Source: Deltaproteobacteria bacterium (GTDB taxonomy: Bacteria; Myxococcota_A; UBA9160; UBA6930). Taken from it: a stretch of 54,368 nucleotides of DNA. The DNA lies in contig NYZB01000146.1 in NCBI GenBank assembly GCA_002687015.1, positions 1 to 54,368 on the forward strand, given 5' to 3'. Positions 50,366 through 54,368 of the stretch are shown here, piece after piece; position 1 is the first letter of the stretch, and every line of letters begins with the position of its first letter. The position numbers were made by a program, and so were the translations under genes. Below the pieces are notes generated by a model. The model saw only the letters and a list, made by a program, of their open reading frames with translations, had not been told where the DNA came from and did no database searches.

Positions 50366-51391
50366 CTAGGCCTTCCACTGGGGCCAGGCCGGCATGATGC
50401 TGTACTCCGCGGTTCCGGTGCCCACTTCGCCGGTTTCCTCCACCTCGAAGTCGCAGAAGGCCTCGTAGCAGTCGAGGCGGTTCTCCAGGTCGTTCTCCGC
50501 CCGCAGCCAGAGCTGGATCGTGCCGTGGTGTGCGGGGCTGCGCACGTGGATCGTCTCGTCCTCGGACAAGACGAAGGTGTATCGGAAGGAGTTGGCGCTG
50601 CGAACCGAGGGGCTCTGATCGTTGGGGGCGATCTCGGCGGTGGCATCGAGGATCGGGCGGCTTCCCTTCTCGTCGGAGACGAAGCCGCCGATGGGCTTCT
50701 CCGCCGGCTCCTTGCCGTTGTACATGTAGAGGCTGAAGGCATTGATGTGGCGGTCGGGGAGCTGGATCGAGGGCCAGAAGTGCGCCGGGAAGTGATGCTC
50801 CACCACCTCCCATTGATTCGGTGTGTTGAAGCGAGAGGTCCAGGTGTGGTCGCGATGGCTCCAGCAGTCGATGTTGCGCGTCTCGCCCTTGGCGGGCCCG
50901 TCGTGGATCCGAAAGGAGCCCGTGCAGCTCATCGCCTGCTCGAAGTGCCCGCCGTAGTAGTCGTCGAAGGCCTTCATCGGGTCGCCGTTCGGTGAGGAGT
51001 TCGCGTAGTTGAAGGGCGCGAATCGGCCCCTGAAGTCGAGCTCGTAGGAGTACTTCTCCCAATCCAGGCAGATGCGGATGTGATTCCAGGGATCGACCAC
51101 CTGGTAGCTCATCCGGCCATCGGACCAGGGGCCACGATCGTCCTTGCAGTCGATGGCCAGCGGTACCTTGTTGCCGTACAGCTGCACCACGCCGTCGATG
51201 ACGAAGAGGGACTCGAAGCGGGCATAGCCCTTGTTGCTGAGGTGCCAGTGGCAGACGCCGTGCACCCCTGCCTTGGGGTCGACGACGCTGACCCAGAGCG
51301 TGTCGCCGAAGAGCACGTTGGCGGGTGCGCCTTCGAGGGGATGGCGGAACTCGTCCGAGTCCTGCAGGCCTTCGGGTGCTTTGAATGACAT
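50366..51391 (-). CDS. DUF7064/DUF7065-related protein (third copy)
   Basis: 341 residues. It resembles the other two (22216-23322, 43042-43989) by opening with 'FRHPLEGAPANVLFGDTLWV' and by a diverged motif 'CWSHRDHTWTSRF', which replaces DRSWG. Beta-rich throughout, with no signal peptide. Unlike the others it has no adjacent APH gene; it sits in a minus-strand run of oxidoreductases. Function unknown. ATG 51391 has GGAAGGAG about six bases upstream. The motif divergence (RDHTW for RDRSW) might mark a different substrate. Confidence 0.6.
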   Translation of the reverse strand: MSFKAPEGLQDSDEFRHPLEGAPANVLFGDTLWVSVVDPKAGVHGVCHWHLSNKGYARFESLFVIDGVVQLYGNKVPLAIDCKDDRGPWSDGRMSYQVVDPWNHIRICLDWEKYSYELDFRGRFAPFNYANSSPNGDPMKAFDDYYGGHFEQAMSCTGSFRIHDGPAKGETRNIDCWSHRDHTWTSRFNTPNQWEVVEHHFPAHFWPSIQLPDRHINAFSLYMYNGKEPAEKPIGGFVSDEKGSRPILDATAEIAPNDQSPSVRSANSFRYTFVLSEDETIHVRSPAHHGTIQLWLRAENDLENRLDCYEAFCDFEVEETGEVGTGTAEYSIMPAWPQWKA

Positions 51392-51568
51392 GGGGGCTCC
51401 TTCCTCGCAGCGTGGCGCATGGCGCCGGTCGAGGGTCGTTCTCGACACCGGGAATTCTCCACACGCAGGGTCGCCTGCGCCCCGGATGCTCCGCACCGGC
51501 CCGTCGGCCGTCAATGTCGGGATGGCCCGATTCGATGTCGGTTTGCAGGCGTGGCGTCGGCGGCGCAC

Positions 51569-51655
51569 TCAGTACATGAGGAGGTAGGTGACGCCCACGT
51601 TCAGGACGAAGGCCGTCACCAATACGATCACGACAGTACGCCAGGGCCTGGACAT
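51569..51655 (-). CDS. 28-residue membrane peptide
   Basis: A short frame beginning MSRPWRTVVIVLV and ending in LLMY, with one predicted transmembrane helix and a basic N-terminus. AAGGAGG stands five bases before its ATG at 51655, among the best ribosome-binding sites in the window, which argues it is translated. It lies 39 bases downstream of the polytopic membrane protein at 51694-52200, so it is likely an accessory subunit of that membrane operon. No family known to me. Confidence 0.62.
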   Translation of the reverse strand: MSRPWRTVVIVLVTAFVLNVGVTYLLMY

Positions 51656-51693
51656 CCAGCCTCCTTCGAGGGGGTTCGAGCTTGCCGGGGCTC

Positions 51694-52200
51694 TCAGAGG
51701 CCCCAGGGAATCAGCCGGCCCCAGTAGATGACGCCGACCCAGAGGAAGAGCGAGGACGCGGCAATCACCTTGGCCAGGGCCGGAGCCTCGTCGCCCGCCC
51801 CCACGGAGTCGACGGCGCGGGACATGCCGCTCATGGAGAAGGCCCCGAGGTTGATCCCGGCGAGCAGGATGAAGAGCAGCTTGAGCTGAAGGAAGTGGTC
51901 GATCTGCAAGGCCTCGAGGGGACGGACCGCCACGTTGGCCCACAGGCCCGTCACGAAGACGAGCCCGGTGACGACACAGAGGATGAAGCCCACGACGGCC
52001 CAGGGCAGGAGCTGCCGGAGGGGTGCGATGGGCATGCGCTTCGCCACTCCGAGGAGGCGCAGGTCGAAGACGGTCACGATGCCGACCAGGAGGGTCAGCC
52101 CGACGAAGTGCAGGACCTCGCAGAGCGGCCAGACCCAGCGGTGGGCATTGATCAGATCCTCCACGAAGGCCAGCTGGAGAAAGGTCTCGGGAAGCTCCAC
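51694..52200 (-). CDS. Polytopic membrane protein (DUF6644-like)
   Basis: 168 residues, four to five transmembrane helices. 'VLHFVGLTLLVGIVTVFDLRLLGVA' followed by a cytoplasmic loop with P-APL is the shared core with the neighbouring 52237-52827 protein, and fits the DUF6644/DUF2214-like group. A His in 'LHFVGL' and another in 'ALQIDHFLQLK' could bind haem or quinone, but this is speculation. Start ATG 52200. It is 36 bases downstream of its paralogue and followed by the 28-residue peptide. Confidence 0.68.
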   Translation of the reverse strand: MELPETFLQLAFVEDLINAHRWVWPLCEVLHFVGLTLLVGIVTVFDLRLLGVAKRMPIAPLRQLLPWAVVGFILCVVTGLVFVTGLWANVAVRPLEALQIDHFLQLKLLFILLAGINLGAFSMSGMSRAVDSVGAGDEAPALAKVIAASSLFLWVGVIYWGRLIPWGL

Positions 52201-52236
52201 CGGTAGATCTCCTCGTTCGCCGACCGAGGGGTGCCG

Positions 52237-52827
52237 CTAGGCGCCCTGCTGCGAAGACCCGATCCAGCCCAGGCCTCGCGCAGCGCCGTATCCGATCGAC
52301 AGCACCACGGCCCCGAAGACGAGGACCGCGGCTGCGGTCTGGAGCTTGGTGGGCAGGGTGTAGGCCGTCACGCGGCCCGCGACGATGGCGACCAGCCAGA
52401 CGAAGAGCAATGCGCTCGCCAGGCGCCTGGCCCTCCTCGCCCCGGCCTCCGTACCCAACCCCACTCCGCCGCCGAACACGTGGGCTCGAAGGGTGCGGAG
52501 GGTCGCAATCGCAGCCGCGATCGCTCCCAGCTTGATGTACATGGTTCCGTCCGTCAGGTAGTCCGTCGGGTAGAGAGACAGGAGCACGACGCCGGTCAGG
52601 GCATTGATCCAGAAGCCCACGTACATGAGAGGAAAGAAGTCCTCCATCGGTGCGAGCGGAAGGCTGCGCGCAACGCCGAGAATCCGAAATGAGGTCGCGA
52701 CGCTGATACCGACCAGGAAGGCCAGGCCGATGGTGTGGAAGGCCAGTGTTGCGGTGTAGAGCGTCGAGGATTCCTTCACGAACATGGAAAAGGCGCTGGC
52801 TTCGATCGCCTGCAAGGTCTCCATCAT
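52237..52827 (-). CDS. Polytopic membrane protein (DUF6644-like paralogue)
   Basis: 196 residues, five predicted transmembrane helices. The sequence 'AFHTIGLAFLVGISVATSFRILGVARSLPLAPM' lines up with the core of the next gene, showing an old tandem duplication. An upstream His (AFHTIG) aligns with the one in the paralogue. Unlike the shorter paralogue it has an extra C-terminal helix. ATG at 52827 (a second ATG three bases later). First gene of the minus-strand membrane operon. Confidence 0.68.
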   Translation of the reverse strand: MMETLQAIEASAFSMFVKESSTLYTATLAFHTIGLAFLVGISVATSFRILGVARSLPLAPMEDFFPLMYVGFWINALTGVVLLSLYPTDYLTDGTMYIKLGAIAAAIATLRTLRAHVFGGGVGLGTEAGARRARRLASALLFVWLVAIVAGRVTAYTLPTKLQTAAAVLVFGAVVLSIGYGAARGLGWIGSSQQGA

Positions 52828-53099
52828 GTCCGTGCCCTTTCGCCTACTCCGCGTCCGGCCGAGTATACACCCGGCTTCGGTCCCTTCGGGCGCGCGGTTC
52901 CGACGGCAGGCAGGCTGAACCCCCTCGCCGACCTCCTATCGACCACCAAAACCGGTACCATGCCAGGCACACACGGATCTTCGAGGCGATTCCCCGACGA
53001 GCTGCTCCCCACCTCCCGCGCTCGTCGGGAGCGCTCTGCCACCACCAGGAACGTCCCCGAGCTTCTCGGGCCCACAGGAGGGCGTCGACCGCCGTGGCC

Positions 53100-54209
53100 A
53101 TGGAGACAGTCGACGCCGTCGTCGTGGGAGCCGGAGTGGTCGGTCTCGCCGTCGCGCGGGCTCTCGCCCGCAGTGGGCACGAGGTCGTGATCCTCGAGTC
53201 CGGGGACGCCTACGGCCTGCAGACCTCGTCCCGCAACAGCGAGGTGATCCACGCGGGGATCTATTATCCGCCCGGGAGCCTCAAGGCCAGGCTCTGCGTC
53301 GAGGGCAAGCACGCCCTCTATCGCTACTGCGAGACGCGCGGCGTGGTGCACCGGCGGATCGGAAAGCTGATCGTCGCCACCGCCGAGGAGGATCTCGCGG
53401 TGCTCGAGGAGCTGCAGGCGAAGGCCGCCCGGAACGGAGTCGACGACCTCGAGTGGCTCTCGGGCGAGCAGGCGACGAAGCTCGAGCCCGCTCTGACCTG
53501 TCGGGCCGCGCTGCTCTCCCCGTCGACCGGCATCGTCGACAGCCGTGGCTTCATGACGGCCCTTCTCGGCGATGCCCAGGAGTGCGGTGCGCAGCTCTCC
53601 GTGCACACGCCCTTCGAGGAGGGCTCGGCCGGGCGCGAGGGGCTACGGGTTCGCAGCGGCGAGATGGAAGTCGGTTGCGGGATCCTCGTGAACGCCGGTG
53701 GGCTCGGTGCGCAGGCGGTGGCCCGGGCCATCGGCGGGCTCGACCCGGCCACGATCCCGCGGCGCTACCTGAGCAAGGGCAGCTACTTCTCGACCCCCGG
53801 CAAGGCCGCCTTCTCGAGATTGATCTACCCGGTCCCCAACGCCGCGGGCCTCGGCATCCACGTCACGCTCGATGTCGCGGGTCAGATGCGCTTCGGGCCC
53901 GATCAGGAGTGGGTCGAGCAGGTGGGCTACGACGTCGACGAAGGACGGGCCCCACGCTTCGCCGAAGCCGTATGTCGGTACTTCCCCACCCTGGACGAGA
54001 CCACCCTGGTGCCCGCCTTCGCAGGGGTCCGGCCCAAGGTCCAGGCCCCCGGAGAGCCCATGGCCGACTTCGCCATCCACGGGCCCGAGGTCCATGGTGT
54101 GGACGGTCTCGTCAATCTCTTCGGCTTCGAGAGCCCGGGCCTCACCGCGGCCCTGGCCATCGCGCAAGAGGTGCTGCAGAGGCTCGGGGTGCGCTCGGAA
54201 CCCGGGTGA
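53100..54209 (+). CDS. FAD-dependent oxidoreductase, L-2-hydroxyglutarate oxidase/dehydrogenase type
   Basis: 369 residues, DAO/LhgO family. N-terminal FAD fold GxGxxG in 'AVVVGAGVVGLAVARALARSGHEVVILE'; 'TSSRNSEVIHAGIYYPPGSLKARLC' is a hallmark of the L2HGDH group; 'ILVNAGGLGAQAVA' and the C-terminal 'LVNLFGFESPGLTAALAIA' close the FAD site. It oxidises an L-2-hydroxy acid. ATG 53100 is at the homology start; it lacks a good Shine-Dalgarno, and GTG 53094 is an alternative. It is divergent from the membrane operon (272-base gap). Confidence 0.9.
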   Translation: METVDAVVVGAGVVGLAVARALARSGHEVVILESGDAYGLQTSSRNSEVIHAGIYYPPGSLKARLCVEGKHALYRYCETRGVVHRRIGKLIVATAEEDLAVLEELQAKAARNGVDDLEWLSGEQATKLEPALTCRAALLSPSTGIVDSRGFMTALLGDAQECGAQLSVHTPFEEGSAGREGLRVRSGEMEVGCGILVNAGGLGAQAVARAIGGLDPATIPRRYLSKGSYFSTPGKAAFSRLIYPVPNAAGLGIHVTLDVAGQMRFGPDQEWVEQVGYDVDEGRAPRFAEAVCRYFPTLDETTLVPAFAGVRPKVQAPGEPMADFAIHGPEVHGVDGLVNLFGFESPGLTAALAIAQEVLQRLGVRSEPG

Positions 54210-54307
54210 GCCCGTGCAAGCTCGGCTTGATAGCGCGGGTATCCCTCCTGTCTGGGCCCACTGCGATGGGCAGCCGGGTGTCGACCGCGCTAGCCCGTCG
54301 GGAGTCC

Positions 54308-54324
54308 CCCCGGCTCTGCCGGGG
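54308..54324 (+). terminator. Hairpin downstream of the FAD oxidoreductase
   Basis: CCCCGGC (54308-54314), TCT loop, GCCGGGG (54318-54324). No T-tract follows; it is about 100 bases after the stop and could be a terminator or the subterminal hairpin of a mobile element continuing past the window. Confidence 0.35.
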
Positions 54325-54368
54325 AGGCGCTCAAAGTTTGACAGTTCCGGAATGCAAGACTCCCCCTC

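Noticed and set aside
1-54368. CRISPR arrays, tRNA or rRNA genes, and integrase/att structures
   Set aside because: No regular spaced repeats, cloverleaf-like segments or rRNA-like stretches were recognised on reading; a covariance-model scan would be decisive.

Overview
The window is GC-rich, densely coded, and carries no rRNA, tRNA or CRISPR signal that I can see. Its gene content suggests a chromosome segment of a Deltaproteobacteria-grade lineage (Myxococcota or Binatota-like) with an oxidative, lipid- or xenobiotic-catabolic lifestyle. The signs are a wax ester synthase/DGAT relative, several acyl-CoA-dehydrogenase-fold flavoproteins, two phytanoyl-CoA dioxygenases, two nitronate-monooxygenase-like proteins, DUF1254/DUF1214 proteins, an AmmeMemoRadiSam set, and a secreted choice-of-anchor B protein with DNDGDG repeats and a CGxGxEL...RRRRR tail. 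The lineage is an inference from gene families only.

Layout. 1-1520: 3' part of a type-B carboxylesterase. 1.5-2.5 kb: a diiron ferritin-like protein behind an AT-rich promoter with a palindrome. 2.8-6.6 kb: three predicted secreted proteins (IPT/TIG; CARDB plus 25-residue tandem repeats; a small exported protein). 6.6-11.5 kb: minus-strand amrS, frameshifted WS/DGAT and a kinase-like protein, divergent from amrB-amrA. 11.6-15.6 kb: a polytopic GtrII-like membrane protein, a DUF1254 protein and an alpha/beta-hydrolase whose nucleophile position is Ala. 15.6-18.3 kb: a GST-like protein, nested transposon debris, a small split-barrel lipoprotein and a YbaK-like deacylase with a damaged 5' end. 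18.3-20.3 kb: cytidylate-kinase-like protein with an MFS exporter.

20.4-24.6 kb: a long acyl-CoA dehydrogenase, then a DUF7064/7065-type protein head-to-head with an APH-type phosphotransferase. 24.6-29.5 kb: secreted or envelope proteins (choice-of-anchor B, a decayed alkyl sulfatase without its metallo-beta-lactamase core, DUF3604). 29.6-35 kb: HsaA-like flavoprotein, DUF1330-like and DUF1214 proteins, a conserved membrane protein and a nitronate monooxygenase. 35.1-40.1 kb: a plus-strand run of hotdog thioesterase, carboxymuconolactone-decarboxylase-like protein, two tandem phytanoyl-CoA dioxygenases and a large secreted protein. 40.1-44.9 kb: quinone-oxidoreductase-type MDR, mono-haem cytochrome c, a second APH/DUF7064 head-to-head pair and a second nitronate monooxygenase. 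45.5-54.2 kb: dienoyl-CoA-reductase-like flavoenzyme, SDR, HsaA-like protein, a third DUF7064-like protein, a 28-residue membrane peptide with two related polytopic proteins, and an L-2-hydroxyglutarate-oxidase-like flavoprotein.

The most distinctive signal is the repeated module of a DUF7064/7065-type protein plus an APH-type kinase. It occurs twice, about 19 kb apart, in mirror-image orientation, each copy divergently transcribed from a short shared promoter region among catabolic oxidoreductases. A substrate-modifying role (phosphorylation of a hydroxylated lipid or acyl intermediate) is plausible but inferred. The window also records decay: a WS/DGAT frameshift, an alkyl sulfatase that lost its catalytic domain, a YbaK gene without a start codon, and an internally deleted RAYT-type element inserted next to an IS200-like fragment.
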